Positions 1 to 8,328 are shown, counted from the stretch's first letter. The stretch: 64,000 nucleotides of DNA from Kitasatospora papulosa (GCF_000717245.1 NZ_JNYQ01000004.1:682001-746000), one strand, 5' to 3'. The notes: generated by a model from the sequence alone, not told the origin. Numbers and translations are program-made.

Positions 1-1
1 C

Positions 2-97
2 GGCGAACCCCTCAACCACGAGGAGGTCCTCCAGGCCGGCCGTGACTCGGCGACGCAGATGGGCGCCCTGCTGGCGCGGGTGCTCGACCGCATCTGA
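2..97 (+). CDS. deoD: Purine nucleoside phosphorylase, C-terminal end (partial at left edge)
   Basis: Only the last 31 codons are inside the window; the gene enters from the left and stops with TGA at 95-97. The tail contains NHEEVLQAGRDSATQMGALL, which matches the C-terminal helix of trimeric purine nucleoside phosphorylases (PNP_UDP family). The enzyme splits inosine, guanosine and their deoxy forms with phosphate into base and (deoxy)ribose-1-phosphate in the cytoplasm. The phosphosugar mutase gene begins 96 bases downstream on the same strand, and deoC, add, deoA and cdd follow. The same deoD-mutase pairing exists in Mycobacterium tuberculosis, which supports the call despite the short fragment. 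Confidence 0.75.
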   Translation, partial: GEPLNHEEVLQAGRDSATQMGALLARVLDRI

Positions 98-193
98 TCC
101 CCGCGGGCCGGCGGCACGGAGGCCCGGCGTCCCGACCGACCGCAAGGTGCCCCACCGCAAGGCACCGCACCGCACCGCAGAAAGGCGGACACC

Positions 194-1834
194 GTGCAGC
201 AGGACCTCATCACGCGGGCCAGGACCTGGCTCGCCGAGGACCCGGACCCCGAGACCCGCGCGGAGCTCGCCGGGCTCATCGACTCCGAGGACCTCGCCGC
301 GCTCGCCGACCGCTTCGCGGGCACGCTGCAGTTCGGCACGGCCGGCCTGCGCGGCGAGATCGGCGCCGGGCCGATGCGTATGAACCGCTCGGTCGTCATC
401 CGCGCGGCCGCCGGCCTGGCCGCGTACCTGAAGGCGCACGGGCAGGACGGCGGACTCGTCGTCATCGGCTACGACGCCCGCTACAAGTCCGCCGACTTCG
501 CCCGCGACACCGCGGCGGTGATGACCGGGGCCGGCCTGCGTGCGGCCGTGCTGCCCCGCCCGCTGCCCACCCCCGTCCTCGCGTACGCCGTACGGCACCT
601 GGGAGCCGTCGCCGGTGTGGAGGTCACGGCCAGCCACAACCCGCCGCGCGACAACGGCTACAAGGTCTACCTCGGAGACGGTTCGCAGATCGTGCCCCCC
701 GCCGACGCGGAGATCGCCGCCGCGATCGCGGCGGTCGGCCCGCTGGACGGCGTACCGCGCCCGGAGTCGGGCTGGGAGATCCTCGGCGAGGACGTCCTGG
801 CCGCCTATCTGGCCCGCACGGACGCCGTCCTGAGTCCCGGCTCCCCCCGGTCCGCGCGCACCGTGTACACCGCGATGCACGGCGTCGGCACGTCCGTCCT
901 GACGGCCGCCTTCGCCCGGGCCGGATTCCCCGAGCCGGTGCTGGTCGCCGAGCAGGCGGAACCCGACCCGGCGTTCCCCACCGTCGCCTTCCCCAACCCG
1001 GAGGAGCCCGGCGCGATGGACCTGGCGTTCGCGACCGCGCGCCGGGCCGGTCCGGACCTCGTCATCGCCAACGACCCGGACGCCGACCGCTGCGCCGTCG
1101 CCGTACCGGACCCGTCGGCCGAGGGCGGCTGGCGGATGCTGCGCGGCGACGAGGTCGGCGCGCTGCTCGCCGCCCACCTGGTGGACCGGGGCGTGACCGG
1201 GGTACTGGCCGAGTCGATCGTCTCCTCCTCCCTGCTCGGCCGGATCGCGGACAAGGCGGGCCTCGGCTACGAGGAGACGCTGACGGGCTTCAAGTGGATC
1301 GCCCGTGTGGAGGGTCTGCGCTACGGCTACGAGGAGGCGCTGGGCTACTGCGTCGACCCGGAGGGCGTACGCGACAAGGACGGCATCACGGCCGCCCTGC
1401 TGGTCGCCGAGCTCGCCTCCGTGCTCAAGGAGAAGGGCCGCACCCTCCTCGACCTGCTCGACGACCTCGCGCTCGCACACGGGCTGCACGCGACGGACCA
1501 GCTGTCGGTCCGGGTCGAGGACCTGACGGTCATCGCGGACGCCATGCGGCGCCTGCGGGAGACTCCCCCGACCGCCCTGGCGGGCCTCCCCGTCACCTCG
1601 GCCGAGGACCTCTCCCTGGGCACGGACGCCCTGCCGCCCACCGACGGGCTGCGCTACCACCTGACGGGCGCGAGGGTCATCGTCCGCCCGAGCGGCACCG
1701 AGCCGAAGCTCAAGTGCTACCTGGAGGTCGTCGTCCCGGTCTCCGGCAGGGACGGGCTCCCCGAGGCCCGCGCCAAGGGTGCCGAGCTGCTCGCCGCCGT
1801 CAAGCGGGACCTGTCGGCGGCCGCCGGCATCTGA
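194..1834 (+). CDS. Phospho-sugar mutase, PGM2-like (annotated elsewhere as phosphomannomutase; probable phosphopentomutase)
   Basis: This 546-residue protein of the alpha-D-phosphohexomutase family has all four domains. The phosphoserine loop TASHNPPRDNGYK lies near residue 150, the metal-binding loop NDPDADR near residue 295, the sugar-binding loop GYEEALGYC near residue 380 and the phosphate-binding loop RPSGTEPKLKCY near residue 500. Length and motifs match the PGM2/PmmB subfamily, whose human member is mainly a phosphopentomutase. It lies just after purine nucleoside phosphorylase and before deoC, where a step from (deoxy)ribose-1-phosphate to the 5-phosphate is needed and no DeoB-type enzyme is seen. 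I therefore infer phosphopentomutase activity, although a hexose mutase role cannot be excluded. The start is the GTG at 194. Confidence 0.9.
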   Translation: MQQDLITRARTWLAEDPDPETRAELAGLIDSEDLAALADRFAGTLQFGTAGLRGEIGAGPMRMNRSVVIRAAAGLAAYLKAHGQDGGLVVIGYDARYKSADFARDTAAVMTGAGLRAAVLPRPLPTPVLAYAVRHLGAVAGVEVTASHNPPRDNGYKVYLGDGSQIVPPADAEIAAAIAAVGPLDGVPRPESGWEILGEDVLAAYLARTDAVLSPGSPRSARTVYTAMHGVGTSVLTAAFARAGFPEPVLVAEQAEPDPAFPTVAFPNPEEPGAMDLAFATARRAGPDLVIANDPDADRCAVAVPDPSAEGGWRMLRGDEVGALLAAHLVDRGVTGVLAESIVSSSLLGRIADKAGLGYEETLTGFKWIARVEGLRYGYEEALGYCVDPEGVRDKDGITAALLVAELASVLKEKGRTLLDLLDDLALAHGLHATDQLSVRVEDLTVIADAMRRLRETPPTALAGLPVTSAEDLSLGTDALPPTDGLRYHLTGARVIVRPSGTEPKLKCYLEVVVPVSGRDGLPEARAKGAELLAAVKRDLSAAAGI

Positions 1835-1937
1835 CGTCCCCGGCCGTCCGGCGCCGCCGGACGCCACCTCGCCCCGGGCCGGTCCGGCGGGCGATCAGCA
1901 ACGACAGCTGAACCGTCGAAACGTGTGCCCGATCGTC

Positions 1938-1966
1938 GCGGCCGGTTCCCCGTGGGAGCCGGCCGC
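1938..1966. terminator. Hairpin between converging mutase and PH-domain genes
   Basis: GCGGCCGGTTCCC (1938-1950) pairs with GGGAGCCGGCCGC (1954-1966) around a 3-base loop, with a single G-T-type mismatch. It lies between two convergent genes, so it probably ends transcripts from both sides. There is no T-run, which is usual for Streptomyces terminators. Confidence 0.6.
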
Positions 1967-1981
1967 GTCGGCGTCGGCGCG

Positions 1982-2620
1982 TCAGCCGATCGCGAGAAGG
2001 ACCACGAGCAGCACCAGGCCGACGACGGCAGGGGCGATCACCTCGTAGGCCCAGCGCACCGACGCGGTGGTCGTGCCCGGCTCCTCGCGGCGGCCGGCGC
2101 GCTCGGCGAGTTCCCTCAGGTCGCCCACCGTCTGGTCCGCGGCGGCCGCCCGGGCGTGCGAGTCGCGGACGTCGGCGTGCACGGAGGTCCGGCCGTACGG
2201 GTCGTCGTGCGCCTGCTGGGTGGCCTTCCTGGCCGCCCTCTTGCGCTCACGCAGCGAGACGGGGACCGCCCAGAGCTGGTACTTGGCGCCGTCGTGGGTG
2301 AAGATCTCGCTGGAGTAGGTGGCGCGCACGGTGGAGACGTCCGACCAGGGCAGCACGATCGTGCGGAACGGGTTGCGGATCCGGATCCGCTCCTCGTCGG
2401 CGAAGACCGCGGGCCGCAGCGTGAACGCCACGATCAGCGGGATCACGGTGAGCAGCGCGGCCAGCGCCAGCCACGGCACCCACCCCTTGCCCTGGACCAC
2501 CGCGTCGCCGCCGATCCAGCCGACCAGCAGGATCAGCAGTGCGCCGCTGACCAGCCCGGCGCCCGACCGGAAGGTCCGGTCGGCGTAGGCGGGCTCGGCG
2601 GGGGGTGTGGGGCTCGTCAT
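1982..2620 (-). CDS. PH-domain (bPH-type) membrane protein
   Basis: This 212-residue protein has two hydrophobic segments near the N-terminus (about residues 20-40 and 48-68) and one at the C-terminus (about 192-210). Between them is a bacterial PH-like stretch marked by RPAVFADEERIRIRNPFR and LPWSDVSTVRA, as in actinobacterial PH domain-containing membrane proteins. A basic patch (RERKRAARKATQQ) follows. No enzymatic motif is visible and its role is unknown. It converges with the mutase gene and is divergent from deoC, about 125 bases away. The start is ATG at 2620. Confidence 0.75.
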   Translation of the reverse strand: MTSPTPPAEPAYADRTFRSGAGLVSGALLILLVGWIGGDAVVQGKGWVPWLALAALLTVIPLIVAFTLRPAVFADEERIRIRNPFRTIVLPWSDVSTVRATYSSEIFTHDGAKYQLWAVPVSLRERKRAARKATQQAHDDPYGRTSVHADVRDSHARAAAADQTVGDLRELAERAGRREEPGTTTASVRWAYEVIAPAVVGLVLLVVLLAIG

Positions 2621-2713
2621 GGTCCCGATTCTGCCTGAAGCGGCGCCGGGGACGCGGAGGGGCCGTGCCCGGCCCGGGGAAGGCCCGAAACGGGTGGGCC
2701 CCTGTACAGGTCG

Positions 2714-2725
2714 CTACGCGCGTAG
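2714..2725 (+). promoter_or_regulatory. Nucleoside-regulon operator, perfect copy upstream of deoC
   Basis: CTACGCGCGTAG is a perfect 12-bp palindrome. Its last three bases begin TAGATA (2723-2728), a good -10 hexamer, which would put the transcription start at about 2735-2737, on the GTG at 2736. A bound repressor would cover the -10 region. Related sites are at 13925, 21745, 26240 and 27562, each before a nucleoside gene. Confidence 0.7.
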
Positions 2726-2744
2726 ATATGCTCATGTGGTGACC

Positions 2745-3731
2745 ATGCCCACCACTGCTGCTTCCCCCAAGCTCTCGGCTCCGTTCGAGCAGGGGGGACC
2801 CCCACTCGCCGACGCGACGGCGTCCGACAGTGCGCTGCGCCGCTTCCTGCACGGGCTGCCCGGCGTCGACACGGTCGGTCTCGAAGCGCGGGCCGCCTCC
2901 CTCGGTACGCGGTCGATCAAGACGACCGCCAAGGCGTACGCGATCGACCTCGCCATCTCGATGATCGACCTGACGACGCTGGAAGGCGCGGACACCCCGG
3001 GCAAGGTCCGGGCTCTGGCCGCCAAGGCGGTCAACCCCGATCCCACCGACCGCACGACCCCGCGCACCGCGGCGGTCTGCGTCTATCCCGACATGGCCGC
3101 GACCGCCGCGGCCGCGCTGGCCGGCTCCGGGGTGAAGGTCGCGTCCGTCGCGACCGCCTTCCCCGCCGGACGCGCCGCTCTGGACGTCAAGCTCGCGGAC
3201 GTCCGCGACGCGGTGGCGGCGGGGGCCGACGAGATCGACATGGTGATCGACCGCGGCGCCTTCCTCTCCGGCCGTTACCTCAAGGTCTACGAGGAGATCG
3301 TCGCCGTGAAGGCCGAGTGCGGCTCCGCACGGCTGAAGGTGATCTTCGAGACCGGCGAGCTCTCCACGTACGACAACATCCGGCGGGCCTCCTGGCTCGG
3401 GATGCTGGCGGGGGCGGACTTCATCAAGACGTCGACCGGCAAGGTCGCCACCAACGCCACCCCGGCGAACACCCTGCTGATGCTGGAGGCCGTGCGCGAC
3501 TTCCGGGAGCAGACGGGCGTGCAGATCGGTGTGAAGCCCGCGGGCGGCATCCGCACCACCAAGGACGCGATCAAGTTCCTCGTCCTGGTCAACGAGACCG
3601 CGGGCGAGGACTGGCTGGACAACCACTGGTTCCGCTTCGGCGCCTCCAGCCTGCTGAACGACCTGCTGATGCAGCGCCAGAAGCTCAGCACCGGCCGTTA
3701 CTCCGGCCCCGATTACGTGACGGTGGACTGA
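2745..3731 (+). CDS. deoC: Deoxyribose-phosphate aldolase
   Basis: This is a class I aldolase that splits 2-deoxyribose-5-phosphate into acetaldehyde and glyceraldehyde-3-phosphate. From ATG 2745 it is 328 residues, the longer actinobacterial/animal type. The Schiff-base lysine lies in FIKTSTGKVA (near residue 228), with the preceding KVIFETGEL strand and the phosphate-binding GVKPAGGIRT loop also intact. GTG codons at 2736 and 2739 are in frame, and the -10-like TAGATA ends at 2728, so a leaderless mRNA starting at GTG 2736 is plausible. The gene heads an operon with two aldehyde-dehydrogenase-family genes (next start 5 bases downstream), which fits disposal of the acetaldehyde product. Confidence 0.93.
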   Translation: MPTTAASPKLSAPFEQGGPPLADATASDSALRRFLHGLPGVDTVGLEARAASLGTRSIKTTAKAYAIDLAISMIDLTTLEGADTPGKVRALAAKAVNPDPTDRTTPRTAAVCVYPDMAATAAAALAGSGVKVASVATAFPAGRAALDVKLADVRDAVAAGADEIDMVIDRGAFLSGRYLKVYEEIVAVKAECGSARLKVIFETGELSTYDNIRRASWLGMLAGADFIKTSTGKVATNATPANTLLMLEAVRDFREQTGVQIGVKPAGGIRTTKDAIKFLVLVNETAGEDWLDNHWFRFGASSLLNDLLMQRQKLSTGRYSGPDYVTVD

Positions 3732-3736
3732 TCCCC

Positions 3737-5200
3737 ATGGCATCTGTTTTCGCATACGCACCGGCTCCGGAGTCCCGCTCCGTCGTCGACATCGCCCCCT
3801 CGTACGGCCTCTTCATCGACGGCGAGTTCGCCGAGGCGGCCGACGGCAAGGTCTTCAAGACGGTCAGCCCCTCCACCGAGGAGGTGCTGTCCGAGGTCGC
3901 GCAGGCCGGCACCGAGGACGTGGACCGGGCCGTGAAGGCCGCGCGCAGGGCCTTCGAGAAGTGGTCGGCGCTGCCCGGCTCCGAGCGCGCCAAGTACCTG
4001 TTCCGGATCGCCAGGATCATCCAGGAGCGTTCGCGCGAGCTGGCCGTCCTGGAGACGCTGGACAACGGGAAGCCGATCCGGGAGACCCGCGACGCGGACC
4101 TCCCGCTGGTCGCCGCGCACTTCTTCTACTACGCGGGCTGGGCCGACAAGCTCGACCACGCGGGGTTCGGCCGGAGGGCGACAGAGGGAATCGCCGGTGC
4201 GAACCCCCGCCCGCTCGGGGTGGCCGGTCAGATCATTCCGTGGAACTTCCCGCTGCTGATGCTGGCCTGGAAGATCGCCCCGGCGCTCGCCACGGGCAAC
4301 ACCGTGGTGCTGAAGCCCGCGGAGACGACACCGCTGTCCGCGCTGTTCTTCGCCGACATCTGCCGGCAGGCAGGCCTGCCCAAGGGCGTCGTCAACATCC
4401 TCACGGGGTACGGCGACGCGGGCGAGGCTCTCGTCGCGCACCCCGACGTGAACAAGGTCGCCTTCACCGGCTCGACCGCCGTGGGCAAGGCCATCGCCCG
4501 GCAGATCGCCGGCACCGGCAAGAAGGCCACGCTCGAACTGGGCGGCAAGGGCGCGAACATCGTCTTCGACGACGCGCCTGTCGACCAGGCCGTCGAGGGC
4601 ATCGTCACGGGGATCTTCTTCAACCAGGGCCAGGTCTGCTGTGCGGGCTCGCGGCTCCTCGTGCAGGAGTCCGTGCACGACGAGGTGCTGCACGCCCTCA
4701 AGCGAAGGCTGTCCACGCTCCGGCTCGGCGATCCGCTGGACAAGAACACCGACATCGGCGCGATCAACTCCGCGGAGCAGCTCGCCCGGATCGGCGCGCT
4801 CGTGGAGACCGGTGAGGCCGAGGGCGCGGAGCGGTGGTCCGCGCCGTGCGAACTGCCCTCCGCCGGTTACTGGTTCGCTCCGACCCTCTTCACCGGGGTC
4901 AGCCAGGCGCACACCGTCGCCCGCGACGAGATCTTCGGCCCGGTGCTGTCGGTGCTGACGTTCCGCACGCCGGACGAAGCCGTCGCCAAGGCCAACAACA
5001 CCCAGTACGGCCTCTCGGCGGGCATCTGGACGGAGAAGGGCTCCCGCATCCTCGCGGTGGCGAACAAGCTCCGCGCCGGCGTCGTGTGGGCCAACACGTT
5101 CAACAAGTTCGACCCGACCTCGCCGTTCGGCGGATACAAGGAGTCGGGCTTCGGCCGCGAGGGCGGCCGTCACGGTCTGGAGGCCTACCTCGATGTCTGA
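3737..5200 (+). CDS. NAD(P)-dependent aldehyde dehydrogenase
   Basis: This 487-residue aldehyde dehydrogenase is complete. The oxyanion Asn is in PWNFPLLM, the general-base Glu in ELGGKGANIVF, and the catalytic Cys is residue 301 in NQGQVCCAGSR. The C-terminal motif EIFGPVLSVLTF is also present. It starts 5 bases after the deoC stop and overlaps the next gene by 8 bases, so it is co-transcribed with deoC. Context suggests it oxidises the acetaldehyde that DeoC releases to acetate; the substrate is inferred. The ATG at 3737 gives the N-terminus ASVFAYAPAPESRS. Confidence 0.92.
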   Translation: MASVFAYAPAPESRSVVDIAPSYGLFIDGEFAEAADGKVFKTVSPSTEEVLSEVAQAGTEDVDRAVKAARRAFEKWSALPGSERAKYLFRIARIIQERSRELAVLETLDNGKPIRETRDADLPLVAAHFFYYAGWADKLDHAGFGRRATEGIAGANPRPLGVAGQIIPWNFPLLMLAWKIAPALATGNTVVLKPAETTPLSALFFADICRQAGLPKGVVNILTGYGDAGEALVAHPDVNKVAFTGSTAVGKAIARQIAGTGKKATLELGGKGANIVFDDAPVDQAVEGIVTGIFFNQGQVCCAGSRLLVQESVHDEVLHALKRRLSTLRLGDPLDKNTDIGAINSAEQLARIGALVETGEAEGAERWSAPCELPSAGYWFAPTLFTGVSQAHTVARDEIFGPVLSVLTFRTPDEAVAKANNTQYGLSAGIWTEKGSRILAVANKLRAGVVWANTFNKFDPTSPFGGYKESGFGREGGRHGLEAYLDV

Positions 5201-6080
5201 CGGGCGACTGAGCGTCTTCAAGACCTACAAGCTGTACGTCGGGGGCAAGTTCCCCCGCTCCGAGAGCGGCCGGGTGTACGAGGTGAACGACTCGAAGGGC
5301 AGGTGGCTGGCGAACGCCCCGCAGTCGTCCCGCAAGGACGCGCGTGACGCGGTCGTGGCCGCGCGCAAGGCGTTCGGGGGCTGGTCGGGCGCGACCGCGT
5401 ACAACCGCGGGCAGATCCTGTACCGCGTCGCGGAGATGCTGGAGGGCCGCCGGGAGCAGTTCGTCCGCGAGGTCGCCGAGGCCGAGGGGCTGTCGAAGTC
5501 CAAGGCGGCGGCGGTCGTCGACGCGGCGGTCGACCGCTGGGTCTGGTACGCGGGCTGGACGGACAAGATCGGCCAGATCGTGGGCGGGGCCAACCCGGTC
5601 GCGGGCCCCTTCTTCAACCTGTCCACCCCGGAGCCGACGGGCGTGGTCGCGGTCCTGGCTCCGCAGGAGTCGTCGTTCCTGGGTCTCGTCTCGGTGATCG
5701 CCCCGGTGATCGCCACGGGGAACACCGCGGTCGTCGTCGCGTCGGCGGACGCGCCGCTGCCCGCGCTCTCCCTGGGCGAGGTCCTGGCGACCTCGGACCT
5801 GCCCGGCGGTGTGGTGAACATCCTGTCGGGGAGGACGGCGGAGCTCGCGGCTCCCCTCGCCTCCCACCAGGACGTCAACGCCATCGACCTCACGGGAGCC
5901 GACGCCGGTCTCGCGAAGGAGCTGGAGATCGCGGCGGCGGACAACCTGAAGCGCACGCTTCGTCCACAGGCTGTGGACTGGTCGGCCGATCCCGGGACGC
6001 ACCGCCTGACCGCCTTCCTGGAGACCAAGACGGTCTGGCACCCGACGGGTGCGCTGGGAGCCTCCGGCTCTTCGTACTGA
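5193..6080 (+). CDS. Aldehyde-dehydrogenase-like half protein without catalytic residues
   Basis: This 295-residue protein resembles the N-terminal (NAD-binding) part of aldehyde dehydrogenases: LYVGGKFPRSESGRVYEVND, WYAGWTDKIGQIVGG, VIAPVIATGNTAVV and GGVVNILSG are recognisable. The usual PWNFP is replaced by PQESS, and it ends before the region that carries the catalytic cysteine. The Glu motif is also absent; the matching region is IDLTGADAGLAKELE. Its ATG lies inside the end of the active aldehyde dehydrogenase gene (8-base overlap), so the two are translationally coupled. It is probably a structural or regulatory partner rather than a decayed gene, because the frame is clean and ends just before a strong terminator. 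Confidence 0.8.
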   Translation: MSDGRLSVFKTYKLYVGGKFPRSESGRVYEVNDSKGRWLANAPQSSRKDARDAVVAARKAFGGWSGATAYNRGQILYRVAEMLEGRREQFVREVAEAEGLSKSKAAAVVDAAVDRWVWYAGWTDKIGQIVGGANPVAGPFFNLSTPEPTGVVAVLAPQESSFLGLVSVIAPVIATGNTAVVVASADAPLPALSLGEVLATSDLPGGVVNILSGRTAELAAPLASHQDVNAIDLTGADAGLAKELEIAAADNLKRTLRPQAVDWSADPGTHRLTAFLETKTVWHPTGALGASGSSY

Positions 6081-6091
6081 TCCCGGGCCCG

Positions 6092-6127
6092 CGGGTGGGG
6101 GCCGCCCGCGCGGGCGGCCCCCACCCG
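6092..6127. terminator. Strong terminator at the end of the deoC operon
   Basis: A perfect 17-bp stem, CGGGTGGGGGCCGCCCG (6092-6108) with CGGGCGGCCCCCACCCG (6111-6127), starts 12 bases after the stop of the second ALDH-like gene. It also faces the end of the convergent secreted-protein gene, so it can serve both. Confidence 0.75.
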
Positions 6128-6141
6128 TGCGCGTACGGCGG

Positions 6142-6567
6142 TCAGCCGGTGATCAGACCGGTCACCTCTCCGATCACGGGCAGGTCGCCGAGCGCGGCTC
6201 CGCTGGTCAGCGGGTCGGTGACCAGCGCGGTGGTCACGGGCTTGAAGTCGGCGACCTGGGTACCCACCGCGTTGTCCAGCGGGTCCACGCCCGTCCCGGC
6301 CAGCGGGTCCAGCTGCAGGTCGGTGACAGGCTTCACGGCCCCCACGAGCCCGTAGCCGAGCGCGCTGGTCAGCGCGGGCGCCGCCGCCTCCTTGACCGCG
6401 CCGAGCGTGCTGTCCGCGGTGTCCGAACCGGTCGCGGGCGGGGCGGGCAACGGTGCGGCCTGGGCCGCCGTCCCGCCCGCGCCGAGTGCCGCGCCCAGCG
6501 CGGTGAGGGTCAGACCGGCGCGCAGCAGGGTGCGGTGCCGGGGCTTGGACAGTGCATGACGTGCCAT
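6142..6567 (-). CDS. Small secreted protein of unknown function
   Basis: From ATG 6567 this is 141 residues. The N-terminus has basic residues (MARHALSKPRHRT), then a hydrophobic stretch (LTLTALGAALGAGGTAA) and an AQA-AP signal cleavage site near residue 40. The mature part is low in charge and repeats V/LTDL, DPLAG and DPL-type segments, with no enzyme motif. It resembles the chaplin-free small secreted proteins that Streptomyces genomes often mislabel as ATP-binding. A purine-rich GGTGGG lies 8-13 bases before the ATG. A second protein with similar composition is encoded at 12323-12619. Confidence 0.7.
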   Translation of the reverse strand: MARHALSKPRHRTLLRAGLTLTALGAALGAGGTAAQAAPLPAPPATGSDTADSTLGAVKEAAAPALTSALGYGLVGAVKPVTDLQLDPLAGTGVDPLDNAVGTQVADFKPVTTALVTDPLTSGAALGDLPVIGEVTGLITG

Positions 6568-6696
6568 GTTTTCCCACCTGATCGGGACGTGTCGGGTAAT
6601 CATCCGTGCGCGCAGAGTAGTTGAGGTGTGATGCTCGATACCAACAGGACCTCCCGGGGATCCCCTACGCGGGTCAATGCCTCACACTTCTGTTCT

Positions 6697-7335
6697 GTGA
6701 GTTCCCAACCGATCCCCACGCGCGTCGTACTGCTCGCCGGTCCGTCCGGCTCCGGCAAGTCGTCCCTCGCGGCCCGCAGCGGCCTGCCGATGCTTCGCCT
6801 GGACGACTTCTACAAAGAGGCGAACGATCCGACACTGCCCCGGGTCACCGGCAGCGCGGACATCGACTGGGACTCGGCCCTGTCCTGGGACGCCGACGCC
6901 GCCGTCGCGGCCGTGGCGGAGCTGTGCGCGACCGGGCGCACGACCGTCCCCTTGTACGACATCGCCACGAGCTCGCGGACGGGCCGGGAGACGCTCGACA
7001 TCGAGCGCACGCCGCTGTTCGTCGCCGAGGGCATCTTCGCCGCGGACATAGTGGAGCGCTGCCAGGAGCTCGGTCTGCTCGCCGACGCGCTGTGCCTGCG
7101 CGGCCGGCCGATGACGACGTTCCGCCGGCGACTGCTGCGGGATCTGCGCGAGGGCCGGAAGTCGGTGCCGTTCCTGCTGCGCCGCGGGTGGCGGCTGATG
7201 CGTGCCGAACGGGGCATCGTGGCCCGGCAGACGGCGCTGGGCGCGTACCCGTGCGACAAGGCGGAGGCGCTGGGCCGGCTAGCCGCCGCAGCCGCCGGGC
7301 GCTGCCGGGCCCCGCGGAGCCGGGTGCCCAACTGA
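6697..7335 (+). CDS. Uridine kinase-like P-loop nucleotide kinase
   Basis: The protein begins with a Walker A loop, LLAGPSGSGKSSLAARS, followed by LRLDDFYKE, the acceptor-site motif of the uridine kinase/phosphoribulokinase family. VAEGIFAADIV and RRRLLRDL.EGRK-type segments follow. It probably phosphorylates a nucleoside, using ATP, which fits the surrounding salvage genes. GTG 6697 gives 212 residues. An in-frame GTG-ATG at 6628-6633 would add 23 residues, but the codons between are low in third-position G/C and look non-coding. The gene is divergent from the secreted-protein gene and ends at a strong hairpin facing sigQ. Confidence 0.75.
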   Translation: MSSQPIPTRVVLLAGPSGSGKSSLAARSGLPMLRLDDFYKEANDPTLPRVTGSADIDWDSALSWDADAAVAAVAELCATGRTTVPLYDIATSSRTGRETLDIERTPLFVAEGIFAADIVERCQELGLLADALCLRGRPMTTFRRRLLRDLREGRKSVPFLLRRGWRLMRAERGIVARQTALGAYPCDKAEALGRLAAAAAGRCRAPRSRVPN

Positions 7336-7337
7336 GG

Positions 7338-7385
7338 GTCCGTCCCCGCTCGCGCGGCCCCGGGAACGCGCGAGCGGGGGCGGAC
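7338..7385. terminator. Hairpin between the kinase gene and convergent sigQ
   Basis: GTCCGTCCCCGCTCGCGCG (7338-7356) pairs with CGCGCGAGCGGGGGCGGAC (7367-7385), with one wobble in 19 bp and a 10-base loop. It begins 3 bases after the kinase stop codon. Confidence 0.7.
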
Positions 7386-7419
7386 AAGACCCCCCGGCCT
7401 GTCCGCCCCCGCTGCGTGC

Positions 7420-7494
7420 TGCCCCCGTACCGCCGCCTCCCCCGAGGCCGCGGCCTTTCCCCCGTTTTCCCCCGTACCCCGTTCCCCCGTAGAC
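7420..7494. repeat. CCCCCGT-rich low-complexity stretch downstream of sigQ
   Basis: The heptamer CCCCCGT and one-base variants occur about six times in some 75 bases just before the convergent sigQ stop codon. Two more copies lie inside the sigQ 5' coding part near 8070-8090. No coding or hairpin explanation is seen. Confidence 0.4.
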
Positions 7495-7495
7495 C

Positions 7496-8245
7496 TCAGG
7501 CCACCAGCTCGCCGAAGGACTCCTCCTCGTCACGGCCGAAGCTGAGGACCTCGTCCTCGCGCAGCCGGCGGAGCGACCGCCAGATGCTCGACTTCACCGT
7601 GCCGACACTGATGTCGAGTATGGCCGCGATCTCCGGGTCCGTACGGCCCTCGTAGTAGCGCAGGACCAGCATGGTGCGCTGGAGTTCGGGGAGCCGCGCG
7701 AGCGCCTGCCAGAGCACCGCCCGCAGTTCCGTGCCCCGCATCGCGTCCGTGTCGCCGACCGTCTCCGGCAGCTCCTCGGTCGGGTACTCGTTGAGCTTGC
7801 GCCTGCGCCACGCGCTGATGTGCAGGTTGGTCATGGTGCGGCGGAGGTACCCGCCGACCGCGGCCTTGTCGCTGATCCTGTCCCAGGCCCGGTACGTCGA
7901 GAAGAGGGCGCTCTGCAGCAGGTCCTCGGCCTCGTACCGGTCACCGGTCAGGTGGTAGGCGGTCGCGTACAGGGAGGCACGGCGCTCCTGGACGTAGGCG
8001 GTGAACGCGGATTCCGCGTCCTGTGCCCGGTCCTGGAGCGGCCGGTCCCCCGAGCCCTCCCCGTACGCGCTTCCCCCGTCCTCCCCCGTGGGCGCGTCGA
8101 CCCTCGTCAGACACGACGAGTGCGGACGCCCGGCGCCACGCACACGCCCCCGTCCCGCGGCACCGGACTTCTCCGGGCTCCTCCCGACGTCGTGAAGGCG
8201 TGTGACAACTGCGCTTGAGGTGCTGCTGTGCAGTGCGTTCATCAT
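7496..8245 (-). CDS. sigQ: SigQ, SigE-family RNA polymerase sigma factor
   Basis: This group 4 sigma factor is 249 residues from ATG 8245; an adjacent ATG at 8242 is also possible. Region 2 is AYVQERRASLYATAYHLTGD with EAEDLLQSALFSTYRAWDRI, and region 4 is LPELQRTMLVLRYYEGRTDPEIA followed by the helix-turn-helix SVGTVKSSIWRSLRRLR. A poorly conserved N-terminal extension of about 90 residues precedes region 2. The gene diverges from afsQ1-afsQ2. In S. coelicolor this arrangement is sigQ, an AfsQ1 target that antagonises AfsQ-dependent antibiotic activation. A GTCAC-N6-GTCAC box in the shared promoter region supports the same control here. Confidence 0.88.
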   Translation of the reverse strand: MMNALHSSTSSAVVTRLHDVGRSPEKSGAAGRGRVRGAGRPHSSCLTRVDAPTGEDGGSAYGEGSGDRPLQDRAQDAESAFTAYVQERRASLYATAYHLTGDRYEAEDLLQSALFSTYRAWDRISDKAAVGGYLRRTMTNLHISAWRRRKLNEYPTEELPETVGDTDAMRGTELRAVLWQALARLPELQRTMLVLRYYEGRTDPEIAAILDISVGTVKSSIWRSLRRLREDEVLSFGRDEEESFGELVA

Positions 8246-8328
8246 CTGGCGCCCCCCATCGGTGGAGTCCGTTCGTTCCGTGTGCCATTGAGCTTGCCGG
8301 GGCGATTTCATGGCGCTGTCCCCCGACT

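Noticed and set aside
2247..3761. A 504-codon leftward frame opposite deoC
   Set aside because: Shadow of deoC; its product is Gly/Val/Asp/Arg-rich without motifs.
6628..6696. Earlier start (GTG-ATG at 6628-6633) for the uridine kinase-like gene
   Set aside because: Codons between 6631 and 6696 are rich in A/T at third positions, unlike the rest of the gene, so GTG 6697 is preferred.
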